Below, piece by piece: positions 42,829 through 50,971 of a stretch of DNA of 64,000 bases. Below the pieces are notes generated by a model that worked only from the letters and a program-made list of their open reading frames with translations, had not been told where the DNA came from and did no database searches. A program made the position numbers and the translations under genes. Origin of the DNA: HGM04593 sp045636125 (GTDB lineage: Bacteria > Bacteroidota > Bacteroidia > Bacteroidales > Bacteroidaceae); the NCBI GenBank assembly GCA_045636125.1, contig JAZTWX010000026.1, positions 62,001-126,000 of the forward strand. The letters run 5' to 3'. Position 1 is the stretch's first letter. Every line of letters starts with the position of its first letter.

Positions 42829-43701
42829 ATGAAGCTTGCGATATTCGGTAACATACACCAGACAGAAAAATCGGAGAGCATAGACAAGCTGTTCGAAGAG
42901 GTTAAAAGACACGGCGACAGCTGCGCCATAGACCGCCCTTTCTTCGACTTTTTGCTCGCCACACGCGGCATTGCGCTCGACGAGGCTGAAATAATTGACA
43001 ATGACGACTTTACAGCCGACATTGCCATAAGCTTCGGTGGCGACGGAACGCTGCTGCGCACAGCCTCGCGCATAGGCAGAAAAAGAATACCCATCCTGGG
43101 CATAAACGCCGGGCGACTGGGATTCCTTACATCTACATCGAACCACGACATTGAGCACATTATGCAGCGCCTGCACGCCGGTGAATATTGCGTGGAGGAG
43201 CGCAGCCTCATAGAAGCAAAGGCCACAAACGGCGAGATTAAGAGCTACCCCGTGGCACTGAACGAGATTGCCGTGATGAAACACGCATCGTCGTCGATGA
43301 TGGCAATTGAGGCCACCCTCAACGGGAAAGAGAAGATAACCTACCAGGCCGACGGACTTATTGTTGCTGCACCGTCGGGTTCCACAGGATATTCATTGAG
43401 CGTAGGCGGCCCCATAATTGCCCCCGATGCCGATGTGATTGTGCTCACGCCCATTGCTCCGCACAGCCTCAGCGCACGTCCCCTTGTGTTGAGCGACAAC
43501 ACAACAATTGAGATAAAGGTAAACAGCCGCAGCCACAACTATCTGATAGCCATTGACGGCCGCAACGAAAGCTGTGACGAGGGCACCATTATCACGGTGA
43601 AAAAAGCCGACTACAAACAACTCATTGTGCGCCGCCGCGAACACTCGTTCATCCTCAACCTGCGCGAGAAACTTATGTGGGGGGCCGACCAAAGGGAATA
43701 G
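42829..43701 (+). CDS. nadK: NAD kinase
   Basis: 290 aa. Phosphorylates NAD to NADP. 'SFGGDGTLLRTASRIG' (GGDG motif with catalytic Asp), 'GINAGRLGFLTS' and the Gly/Ser-rich 'VAAPSGSTGYSLSVGGPII' are the family signatures. The length is standard. The accessory gene at 43752 begins 50 nt downstream. Confidence 0.95.
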   Translation: MKLAIFGNIHQTEKSESIDKLFEEVKRHGDSCAIDRPFFDFLLATRGIALDEAEIIDNDDFTADIAISFGGDGTLLRTASRIGRKRIPILGINAGRLGFLTSTSNHDIEHIMQRLHAGEYCVEERSLIEAKATNGEIKSYPVALNEIAVMKHASSSMMAIEATLNGKEKITYQADGLIVAAPSGSTGYSLSVGGPIIAPDADVIVLTPIAPHSLSARPLVLSDNTTIEIKVNSRSHNYLIAIDGRNESCDEGTIITVKKADYKQLIVRRREHSFILNLREKLMWGADQRE

Positions 43702-43751
43702 CCTGCTTGCAAAGGACATCTTCTTTGTGGAATTTAGCATTTACGGTAATT

Positions 43752-44447
43752 ATGAAACGACTGATTTTTGCCACGCTGCTACTCATTGCTTTTTTTACAA
43801 CTGCAAAGGCACAATACTTTCCTGTTGATACAGCAAGACTGAACAAAGCATACAGAACTTTGAAGAAAGGAGAACGCACCGCCCAAACGGAGCAAGAATT
43901 TCTGGAAGCCTTTCCTACAACGTGGTTGGAATGGACAATGACCTATTGTTATGTTTGGGACGATAATTACGATATATCAATGAGCCAAATGTGTTGCGAA
44001 CACATTGAACAACTACTTGGGCTCTCGCATATAAACGACACAATTCTTTGCAAAAAAATAATAAATCTTGCTGTGGGAATGAAAAACACCGGGGAATGCA
44101 GCGGAATGTTTCAGGAGTATCTGGTTAATTACATATTCAGCAATGAAGATTTAGTATTAAGCTATTTGTCAAAATTAAAAAAAGGGCATCAGATGGAGTT
44201 CTGGCAATTTTGCTGGTCAACGGTAACGGAGTGTAACAGAGAAGAGCATTTTAGCGAGCTATACAATCGCAACAAAAATAAATACCCAAAAGAAATGGAA
44301 ATTTCCCGTGTAGCTTTTCAGTATTTCTACAACGGAATAAATTACCCCACACTGCTACCACACAAGAATGAAGAATATCAGCGTAAATCGGGTTACAACA
44401 ATTACAAAAAGAATTTCAACGGTTACATACATTACGGCGGGGAGTAA
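43752..44447 (+). CDS. Secreted protein of unrecognised family (paralogue of 11011 gene)
   Basis: 231 aa with a signal peptide (MKRLIFATLLLIAFFTTAKA, cleavage before QY). It aligns over its length with the 11011 product: 'YFPVDTARLNKAYRTL', 'INDTILCKKIINLAVG', 'KGHQMEFWQFCWS', plus a polar C-terminal extension ('NYKKNFNGYIHYGGE') absent from the other. Four Cys residues are found only in this copy's middle part. The upstream bases TTTGTGGAAT...ATTTAC resemble those before 11011, so gene and leader were duplicated together. AT-rich codon use contrasts with nadK. No enzymatic motif is visible. It is followed by a damaged lipoprotein gene and an IS-like palindrome. Confidence 0.78.
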   Translation: MKRLIFATLLLIAFFTTAKAQYFPVDTARLNKAYRTLKKGERTAQTEQEFLEAFPTTWLEWTMTYCYVWDDNYDISMSQMCCEHIEQLLGLSHINDTILCKKIINLAVGMKNTGECSGMFQEYLVNYIFSNEDLVLSYLSKLKKGHQMEFWQFCWSTVTECNREEHFSELYNRNKNKYPKEMEISRVAFQYFYNGINYPTLLPHKNEEYQRKSGYNNYKKNFNGYIHYGGE

Positions 44448-44479
44448 ATGAAATAGCTGCAGGCATATAAATATTATAA

Positions 44480-44713
44480 ATTATTTTTTCTTTCAAAACC
44501 ATATTATCTGTTGCCATTGTCCTGATTATGCTCTCTTGCAACAATAACAGCAAATCAGAAACAGGGCAAGCATTGTTAAATGAAGATGTAACATTATACG
44601 GCACCGAATTTTTAAGAGGAAAGGTGTCAGCCGACGTTTACGACGAAAAGGAAGGCTGCGACTCCTTGGCTTTCATATATTCAAAAAACGGAGATATAGA
44701 CAAAGTGAAGTGA
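44480..44713 (+). pseudogene. Decayed lipoprotein gene
   Basis: The frame following a TAA at 44477 encodes 'IIFSFKTILSVAIVLIMLSC' then 'NNNSKSETGQALLNED', a clear lipoprotein signal with lipobox LMLSC-like 'IMLSC'. No ATG, GTG or TTG stands at its beginning; the first ATG (44528) is inside the signal, one codon before the last hydrophobic residues. The end is abrupt: the TGA at 44711 lies within the palindrome at 44705-44753. The gene therefore looks to have lost its start and had its 3' end replaced. It parallels the lipoprotein gene at 11934 in position after the paralogue, although I see no clear similarity between the two mature parts. Confidence 0.55.
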
Positions 44714-44753
44714 ACCCCAAAGTTTGGACAAAAAACTTTGGGGTTCACTTCAC
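44705..44753. repeat. Perfect 21-bp-arm palindrome resembling paired IS ends
   Basis: GTGAAGTGAACCCCAAAG+TTT (44705-44725) and its exact complement (44733-44753) enclose a 7-nt loop GGACAAA. The arm plus loop reads TGAACCCCAAA-GTTTGGAC, close to the IS-like end at 11724 (TGACCCCAAAAA-GTTGGAC). It supplies the stop codon of the decayed lipoprotein frame. No T-run follows on either strand, so it is not a standard terminator, although it lies at the meeting point of convergent genes. Confidence 0.7.
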
Positions 44754-44778
44754 ACACGCGTGCTCCTCAATTTTTATA

Positions 44779-47181
44779 TTATTCCGCATACAGCGAATTT
44801 ATGGAGTTATCATTTGCTACACCATAGGCACGAACCAGCACTATAACCGAGGTTACTGCCGCTACAGCCATCAGTGCAAAAATAAATATCCACGGCGTTA
44901 TGGGAACCGGGTAGGCAAACCCTTGCAACCAGCCCGAAACTATTATATACCCCACCGGCAAAGCCACTGCAAAACTTGCAAGTACAATCTTCACATATTG
45001 CCATACAAACATAAGCAGAATATCATTTACCGATGCACCATGCACCTTGCGCAAGGCAATCTCGCGGCGGCGATACTGCGTTTCAAAGAACACCAACCCG
45101 AACACACCCATCAATGACAAAACAATGGATATCAACGAGAAGATGCCCACAACAAAGGCAAAGCCCTCCTCACTCTGATAAGCAGTGGCTATCTGATGTG
45201 ATAATGCCTCAAATTCGAGCCTCTTGATTGCTTCGTCTTCCACGCTCTTCCCTGTCAATTGCGCAAAGCACTCTCTTACATACGCATAGAACTCTTCGAC
45301 AGGAACACCCGGAGCAGCCTTTATATACGGGCAATAAGATGCCGGTTGCTTGGTACCCATCACTATAAATGCAAACGGAACGGTATTCATACTCAAGGGC
45401 CTGAAGTTAAAGTCCGTGCAAAAGCCCACAATGGGAGCATCGCCATTCCAAGCACCTACAACATCACCCACCTTAAGGTTATAGGCATCGCGCGCCTTTT
45501 CATTAAAGATATAAGCGCCACCGCCGTATTCGTCTTCCAAAACAAAATCGCGCCCCTCCACAATTTCAATTCCAAGCATTCTTAAAAACGAGTATGAAAC
45601 CGGCATAACCTGAAACGATATACGCTCATCCTCGCCACGCCCCTTGACGTGGCGGCCCCACCCCATACGGTAATCGCGAATCATATATCCGTCACGGGCA
45701 AAAGCAACATCTTCCACTAATAACGACTGTTTAAGAATACTTTCGAACTCAAGGTGCTTGGTATTGATATAAACCACGTGCACATTCTCCTTGTCGAAGC
45801 CCATATCGTAATTAACCATATAATTGGTCTGATGCTTAATGAACATAGTAACTATTATAAGCACCAATGTGATAAAAAACTGCACAGATAGCAGCGCATA
45901 GCGCAGGCGACGGCCTGCCACCGTGTTACCGAACGACTTTTTAACCGCGAAGGCTGCCGACACCGATGTTAGGTAGTATATGGGATATATGCTTGTAATA
46001 ACAGCCATCAACAGAGCCAATATCACAAATTTAAGCACGGTAGGAAGGTTTTCGCTCAAATATATGGGCCTGCGCATAATTTCGTCATAATTTATTTCGG
46101 GAGCCACAAACACTATTATCAATGCAGCAAGCAGCAAGGCAATGGTAACAATACCCAACGACTCGAACAGCAGCCTCAAACGCAACAACCACAATGGTGC
46201 CCCGAACACCTTTTCCACATTCATACGCCTCACGCGCCCCGGCAGCATAGCCATAAAGAAATTGAAATAGTTCACAAAAGCAATGAGCAGTATTGCCGCA
46301 ACTATAATAAGTTGGGTATATGACAAATTCTTGTCTATAACAAGGCCCAAAGAGTTTGTATCGGTATCGAAGGCTGCCTCACTTAGCGGGCACAATTCTA
46401 TTGGCACCTCCTTTTTAAGGGAGTCGAGCGAAATTTCCATACCCTCCTGCTGCATAAGGCTGTTGTAGCAGTTCTCTATGAAGGCCTCCTTCAGTTTCTT
46501 GTCTTTAAGCCTGTAGAAATAGTTGTAATTGCCGTTTACATTGTCGTTTATGAGTTTCTGTGTAGGAGGGTCGGCTATATAGGAGTGCAAGCCTGTGAAC
46601 CAGCAGTTGTCGGGGAAATCCTCGAAAATGGCACAAACGGTGAGCGAGCGGCGCTGGTAGACATCGTAAATGACATCGCCCACCCAAAAGCCGTGGGCAC
46701 GTGCAAAGGACTCGCACAATATTATGTTATTCTGTATTTCAAGGTCATCTACATTGCCATCTATAATATTGAAACCCATAACCTTGGGCATAGCGGCATA
46801 CCCCCAGTTCTCCTGTATTGTTATAGTATCCTCGCGCTCCCCCACCGGCACCCTTATGGGCAGCGGGCTGGTTCCGATATACCTTTCCATTTTGCCAAAG
46901 CCCTCAAGAATATCCTCATTGGCAGAAGCAAAGCGGTGTGCCAAGTTAGCCGTAACAAACGCAGTTCTCTCAAAAGGAGCCTCAGGCCCTGCGGTGGGAT
47001 ATTTGCCAAACTGCAAGCGGAAGGTACTGTCGGCATCGCGCAGGGTGCTGTTATACGTAAGTTCATTGCCTCCCCACAGAAACAGCACGTATGCCGATGC
47101 AAACGCCACGCTCATTCCCAAGATATTCAGCAGCGAGGATACCTTATAGCGTTTAAGATTGGATATAAAATTCTTTATCAT
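44779..47181 (-). CDS. ABC transporter permease (MacB/FtsX type, two FtsX domains)
   Basis: 800 aa from the ATG at 47181. Layout: first membrane helix (~15-35, 'SLLNILGMSVAFASAYVLF'), a large MacB-type periplasmic domain (~45-250), three helices (~270-410), a further helix (~430-450), a second periplasmic domain (~460-650) and three terminal helices with the FtsX core ('RRREIALRKVHGASVNDIL'). This is the fused ~800-aa form common in Bacteroidetes. It should act with the ATPase 64 nt upstream. The frame extends to 47235, but that part is encoded by a dispersed repeat (47203-47233). It is the last gene of the efflux operon. Confidence 0.9.
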   Translation of the reverse strand: MIKNFISNLKRYKVSSLLNILGMSVAFASAYVLFLWGGNELTYNSTLRDADSTFRLQFGKYPTAGPEAPFERTAFVTANLAHRFASANEDILEGFGKMERYIGTSPLPIRVPVGEREDTITIQENWGYAAMPKVMGFNIIDGNVDDLEIQNNIILCESFARAHGFWVGDVIYDVYQRRSLTVCAIFEDFPDNCWFTGLHSYIADPPTQKLINDNVNGNYNYFYRLKDKKLKEAFIENCYNSLMQQEGMEISLDSLKKEVPIELCPLSEAAFDTDTNSLGLVIDKNLSYTQLIIVAAILLIAFVNYFNFFMAMLPGRVRRMNVEKVFGAPLWLLRLRLLFESLGIVTIALLLAALIIVFVAPEINYDEIMRRPIYLSENLPTVLKFVILALLMAVITSIYPIYYLTSVSAAFAVKKSFGNTVAGRRLRYALLSVQFFITLVLIIVTMFIKHQTNYMVNYDMGFDKENVHVVYINTKHLEFESILKQSLLVEDVAFARDGYMIRDYRMGWGRHVKGRGEDERISFQVMPVSYSFLRMLGIEIVEGRDFVLEDEYGGGAYIFNEKARDAYNLKVGDVVGAWNGDAPIVGFCTDFNFRPLSMNTVPFAFIVMGTKQPASYCPYIKAAPGVPVEEFYAYVRECFAQLTGKSVEDEAIKRLEFEALSHQIATAYQSEEGFAFVVGIFSLISIVLSLMGVFGLVFFETQYRRREIALRKVHGASVNDILLMFVWQYVKIVLASFAVALPVGYIIVSGWLQGFAYPVPITPWIFIFALMAVAAVTSVIVLVRAYGVANDNSINSLYAE

Positions 47182-47202
47182 AATCAAGTTCCATAATTTA
47201 TT

Positions 47203-47233
47203 GAGATACTTCACTTCGTTCGGTATGACACTC
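47203..47233. repeat. Dispersed repeat remnant, copy 1
   Basis: GAGATACTTCACTTCGTTCG then GTATGACACTC. On the other strand it reads GTGTCATACCGAACGAAGTG, like the abundant GTCAT(T/A)CCGAACG(A)AGTGA(A/G)G.ATCT repeat found between genes in many Bacteroidetes. It lies between the ABC ATPase and permease genes. Confidence 0.6.
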
Positions 47234-47245
47234 ATTATATCTCAC

Positions 47246-47929
47246 TTATAATTTTTCATCTAACGAATCCACCACCTTGCCATCGAATAAGTTTATTATG
47301 CGGCCGGCATACGAGGCATCGCGCAGCGAGTGGGTAACCATTACAATGGTGGTGCCCGCCTTGTTGAGCTCGCGCAACAGTTCCATCACCTCGATGCCGT
47401 TTTTTGAATCGAGATTACCCGTGGGTTCATCGGCCAATATAAGCCCGGGCCTGTAAACCAATGCACGTGCAATGGCAGCACGCTGCTGCTGGCCACCCGA
47501 CAGTTGCGCGGGATAGTGGTGCAAGCGGTGCGAAATGCCCATACGCTCCACCACCTCGCTCACACGCCTGCGGCGCTCCTTGCCCTTTACTCCCAAATAT
47601 GTAAGTGGCAGAGCCACGTTCTCCTCTACCGTGAGTTCCTCTATGAGGTTGAAGCTCTGGAAAATGAAACCTATCTTGCCACGGCGGTATGCACTACGCT
47701 CCTTTTCACGCAGGGCAGCAACCTCCTTGTCGCCTAAATGATAGGTGCCTTCGGTGGGTGTGTCGAGCAGGCCCAATATATTGAGCAAGGTGGATTTTCC
47801 ACAGCCCGAGGGGCCCATAACGGCCACAAACTCGCCCTCTTTAACATCTATTGAAACGCCGTCGAGGGCTATCGTCTCCATCAAGTCTGTTCGAAAGACT
47901 TTTCTTAAATTTTCTGTTCTCAAATTCAT
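47246..47929 (-). CDS. ABC transporter ATP-binding protein (LolD/MacB type)
   Basis: 227 aa, the usual single-domain length. Walker A 'GPSGCGKST' (~residue 40), Q-loop 'IGFIFQSFNL', signature 'LSGGQQQRAAIARAL', Walker B 'LILADEPTGNLD' and the switch His 'VTHS'. These place it in the LolD/FtsE/MacB group that works with FtsX-fold permeases, here the adjacent gene. It powers transport mechanochemically across the periplasm rather than directly through the membrane. Confidence 0.95.
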   Translation of the reverse strand: MNLRTENLRKVFRTDLMETIALDGVSIDVKEGEFVAVMGPSGCGKSTLLNILGLLDTPTEGTYHLGDKEVAALREKERSAYRRGKIGFIFQSFNLIEELTVEENVALPLTYLGVKGKERRRRVSEVVERMGISHRLHHYPAQLSGGQQQRAAIARALVYRPGLILADEPTGNLDSKNGIEVMELLRELNKAGTTIVMVTHSLRDASYAGRIINLFDGKVVDSLDEKL

Positions 47930-47981
47930 ATTACTTTGTTTTTGTCAATTTATATTTATACGATCGACCAAAAAATCATTT

Positions 47982-48010
47982 AGATATCTCACTTTCGTTT
48001 GATATGACAG
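47982..48010. repeat. Dispersed repeat remnant, copy 2
   Basis: AGATATCTCACTTTCGTTTG then ATATGACAG, an imperfect match to 47203-47233 (shared AGATA..TCACTT.CGTT.G.TATGACA). It occupies the 124-bp gap between the HlyD-like and ATPase genes. Confidence 0.55.
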
Positions 48011-48053
48011 CAATGATAAGATTTGGTAACAACAATTAAGCCTCTATATTATT

Positions 48054-49310
48054 TTAGTCATTTTCTATTATTATCTCCTCGGCATCACCCATTATATCGT
48101 AGCCTGCCACTATCACCTTGTCGCCTGCCGAAAGACCGCTCCTCACCTCGTAGTACATTGGATTTTGCAGCCCCAGTTCCAATGGCACTCGCACGGCACG
48201 CCTGCCATCGTCGCACAGCTTGTATATCCACTTGCCGGCTGTTTTCACATAAAAATCGCCTTTTGGCAGCAGCACAGCAGTAGTAGCCGAGCCAAGTTCT
48301 ATCTTTGTGAGGTAGCTTTTGCCCACACGGGCATTCTGGGGCACGGAATCGGCAAAGAGCATCTCCACCGTAAACGTGCCATTATTCACCTCGGGTATCA
48401 CACGGCTCACAAAGAGGTTGTATGTGCCGCCGCCATAATTGACTGTGGCCGCCTGCCCTGTTGTTATGCGGTCTATATAATATTCGCTCACGTTCAGCTG
48501 CAGTTTGTAGCTGTCGAGCACCTTTATTTCGCATAACTCCTCGCCTGCACCCACCTGTTTGCCCGACGTCACCGACAGGTTGCTCAACTGCCCGTCGGCC
48601 GTTGCAAAAATAATCAAATCACGCAGTCTTTCGCTGCTGCGCCACAGTTTCTTTTGCTCTGTCGCAAGGTCGGCATCGAGCATCTCGCGGCGTATCACAT
48701 TCATTGCAGAATCCTGCACAAGGCTCTTCATCTGTAACTCGGCTGCCGTTTTGCGGTAGTTGTATTCGTCTTGCGAAACCTCGAGCTCGGCCTTGCTTTT
48801 AATGCCCATACGGAACTCCTCGCAATCGAGGTTGTACTGCTTTTCGAGGCGGCGTAGCTCATATGCCGTCTGCAAAGTCTGTTGCTGCAGAGTGAGCGAT
48901 TTCTGCTCCATCTCAATTATGCGCTCCTTGTAATTGTTTACGCTCTTGTGGTATGTGTCGCGCATATCGTCGATATTGCGCTCGAGCTCGGGGTTGGCAA
49001 GCAGGAGTATGGTATCGCCCTTGCGCACCATCGCTCCATTATCGGCCACCACACGCTGCACCATACCACCCTCTTTTGCATTTATTCTGTGTGTTCGAAT
49101 GGGATACAGCACACCGTCGCTGTTCACATACTCTACGAAGTCGCCCTCCTGTACCTCGGCAACCCGCACCGAGGTTGCCGACACACGCTGCCTGCTTGGG
49201 GAGAGGGCTATAACCAGCATATAGGCCATAAGCAGGAACAGCGCCACTGCACCGGCTATGTGAAAACGATATTTCACATACCACGCCTTTTCTTTTAATT
49301 GTATATCCAT
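48054..49310 (-). CDS. HlyD/MacA-like periplasmic adaptor
   Basis: 418 aa. One N-terminal membrane helix (~16-34) is followed by a biotinyl-lipoyl half-motif (~60-95, 'VRVAEVQEGDFVEYVNSDG'), a long coiled-coil hairpin (~100-225), the second lipoyl half and beta-barrel domains (~235-360), and a membrane-proximal domain ending 'SGLSAGDKVIVAGYDIMGD'. This is the membrane-fusion protein linking the ABC permease to the TolC-like channel. It lies 3 nt after the TolC-like gene. Confidence 0.9.
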   Translation of the reverse strand: MDIQLKEKAWYVKYRFHIAGAVALFLLMAYMLVIALSPSRQRVSATSVRVAEVQEGDFVEYVNSDGVLYPIRTHRINAKEGGMVQRVVADNGAMVRKGDTILLLANPELERNIDDMRDTYHKSVNNYKERIIEMEQKSLTLQQQTLQTAYELRRLEKQYNLDCEEFRMGIKSKAELEVSQDEYNYRKTAAELQMKSLVQDSAMNVIRREMLDADLATEQKKLWRSSERLRDLIIFATADGQLSNLSVTSGKQVGAGEELCEIKVLDSYKLQLNVSEYYIDRITTGQAATVNYGGGTYNLFVSRVIPEVNNGTFTVEMLFADSVPQNARVGKSYLTKIELGSATTAVLLPKGDFYVKTAGKWIYKLCDDGRRAVRVPLELGLQNPMYYEVRSGLSAGDKVIVAGYDIMGDAEEIIIEND

Positions 49311-49313
49311 AAT

Positions 49314-50804
49314 TTAATCCATTACAAGTTCTTCAATAAGACGGTTGCGCTCAAAGTCGTAGCGGGTGAGGCTGCGCAATGTATAATAGAGGTCCCAATA
49401 GGTGGCGAGCGATGCCACGTAGGCACGGAAGGCAGTATCCTTCTCGTTCATTGCATCGTTCAGGTGCAGCACGGTAGAGCGCCCCATAATATATAGTTTG
49501 CGGGCAACCTCGTAGCGATGTGCGGCAGTGGCCTTTGTGCGGCGGGCTATATCAACCCTGCGCCATTGCAGATTGAACTGCTTCACCACTTTCGACACGC
49601 GTTGTTCAAACTCTATTTCGCTACGGTTTATATTTGTTTCCACAAGTTTAAGATTGGAACGGGCACGCTCAACCTGCCCACGTCCCTTGCCCCAATCGAA
49701 GATGGGCAGCGAGAGCGAGAGGCTCACATACTGCTCGTCGAGCAGATTATGAAAACTTGAGCGGAACTCCTCACCCGTTTGCGAAAGGCCCACACGCAGA
49801 TAGACATCGGCCTTCAGCCCCCTGTCGGCGCGGGCTCTTGCAAGGTTGCTCTCCCCTTCCAAACGTTGCAGAAGGAGCGATTCCAATTCGGGATTGTTCT
49901 CCCTTGCAAGCGCCATAGCATCGCCCACCTCCACATTTATTTGCGGAATGTCCTCATCGACATTCACCATTATACGCATATCCTCGGTTATGTTAAGGTA
50001 GCTGCGCAGCCTGTCTGTCGCCTCGTCTAAGGATATACGGGCGTTAAGCAGTTCCGTTTCGGCCGACAAGCGGTTTACTTCCAACTGCAGAATCTCGTTC
50101 TCGGTTATTGTACCTATATTATAGCGTGCAAGAGCAAAATTGTAGAGCGTGTCGGCCTCGGCAAAATTACCCTCGGCTATGCTCATATTGGTTTGTGCGG
50201 CGGCAAGCGAGAAGAAATAGGATGATGCCTGAGCCGACACAAGTTCCATTGCCTCGGAATAGTTCTTGCGTGCCACACGGTAGCGCACAGGCTCGGTGCG
50301 GCGGCTCCACTTAAGCGAGTTGTAGCCAAAAAGGCTCTGTTGATAGGTGAGCATAAGCGGCTGCACATTGTAAGTGGTGGAGTGGCGGCCCAAGAGGTCG
50401 AGGCGGCGCACAAAACCGCTCAACGTGAATGAACCGCCTGTGAGGTGCAGGTTCTGTTTTATGTTAAGGGTGAGGTCGGTTTTAAGGTTGTTGTATTTGG
50501 CATAACTCTCGCTGCCATCGGGGAGGGTTACATAATCGGTGGTTTTGTTGAAATAGGGCGACGATGTAAGCGTTACGTGAGGCAGATAGTCGGCACGATA
50601 AGAGCGATAGTTCCACAGAGCCGAATTATATGCGTGGCGAGCCGACACCGCATCGGGCGACCGGTGGCGGGCCATATCCACAACCTCGCGCAGTGTATAA
50701 GCACGCGCCGGCAGGCTATCCTGTGCCATAAGCGGTGCCAACGACAAAACAAACATCATTGTTGCAAGCAATAACCTTGTATAGACCGAAGAATTTGTAT
50801 TCAT
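49314..50804 (-). CDS. TolC-like outer-membrane efflux protein
   Basis: 496 aa from the ATG at 50804 with a signal peptide ending 'SLAPLMAQ'. Two repeats of the OEP family are visible: 'YTLREVVDMARHRSPDAVSA' near the start and 'DAMALARENNPELESLLLQR' in the second half, with long amphipathic helices between. The trimeric channel would serve the ABC pump of this operon. The frame stays open to 50897, but that region contains the promoter and operator-like repeats. It is the first gene of the efflux operon. Confidence 0.92.
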   Translation of the reverse strand: MNTNSSVYTRLLLATMMFVLSLAPLMAQDSLPARAYTLREVVDMARHRSPDAVSARHAYNSALWNYRSYRADYLPHVTLTSSPYFNKTTDYVTLPDGSESYAKYNNLKTDLTLNIKQNLHLTGGSFTLSGFVRRLDLLGRHSTTYNVQPLMLTYQQSLFGYNSLKWSRRTEPVRYRVARKNYSEAMELVSAQASSYFFSLAAAQTNMSIAEGNFAEADTLYNFALARYNIGTITENEILQLEVNRLSAETELLNARISLDEATDRLRSYLNITEDMRIMVNVDEDIPQINVEVGDAMALARENNPELESLLLQRLEGESNLARARADRGLKADVYLRVGLSQTGEEFRSSFHNLLDEQYVSLSLSLPIFDWGKGRGQVERARSNLKLVETNINRSEIEFEQRVSKVVKQFNLQWRRVDIARRTKATAAHRYEVARKLYIMGRSTVLHLNDAMNEKDTAFRAYVASLATYWDLYYTLRSLTRYDFERNRLIEELVMD

Positions 50805-50822
50805 ACCTCTGTTGTTTGCCGA

Positions 50823-50853
50823 CAAAAGTATGCGGTGGAACAAACCGCTGCAA
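50823..50853 (-). promoter_or_regulatory. Promoter of the ABC efflux operon
   Basis: On the minus strand TTG (50851-50853) stands 20 nt before TACTTTTG (50823-50830). The transcript would start near 50816, a 12-nt leader. The first operator-like repeat begins immediately upstream of the -33 element. Confidence 0.6.
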
Positions 50854-50856
50854 CGT

Positions 50857-50878
50857 CTTTTTGAGAAAACAGATTGCG
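50857..50878. repeat. Operator-like direct repeat, copy 1
   Basis: CTTTTTGAGAAAACAGATTG+CG. It matches the 50897-50919 copy except for one extra T and two substitutions, at 40-bp spacing (about four helical turns). It lies next to the -33 element of the efflux operon, where an activator would bind. Confidence 0.6.
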
Positions 50879-50896
50879 CAGTGCCAAAATTGTCCA

Positions 50897-50919
50897 CTTT
50901 TTTGACAAAATAGATTGCG
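50897..50919. repeat. Operator-like direct repeat, copy 2
   Basis: CTTTTTTGACAAAATAGATT+GCG, the second copy of the element at 50857. It overlaps an inverted repeat TTGTC-N9-GACAA (50890-50908). It lies between the divergent efflux and response-regulator genes. Confidence 0.6.
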
Positions 50920-50956
50920 AACAGCTATAAAAAACCACATTGTAAAAGAAATAGGT

Positions 50957-50964
50957 TATATTTG
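50957..50964 (+). promoter_or_regulatory. -7 element of the response-regulator/kinase operon
   Basis: TATATTTG, a full -7 match. The transcript would start at about 50970-50971, only one or two bases before the ATG at 50972, which implies a nearly leaderless mRNA. No TTG at ideal -33 spacing. Confidence 0.5.
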
Positions 50965-50971
50965 CAATGCT

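Noticed and set aside
50870..50890. Possible sigma-54 promoter (TGGCAC on the minus strand) upstream of the efflux operon
   Set aside because: The -12 TTGC(A/T) element is missing at the required spacing (AATCT is found instead), and a good TAnnTTTG promoter lies downstream.
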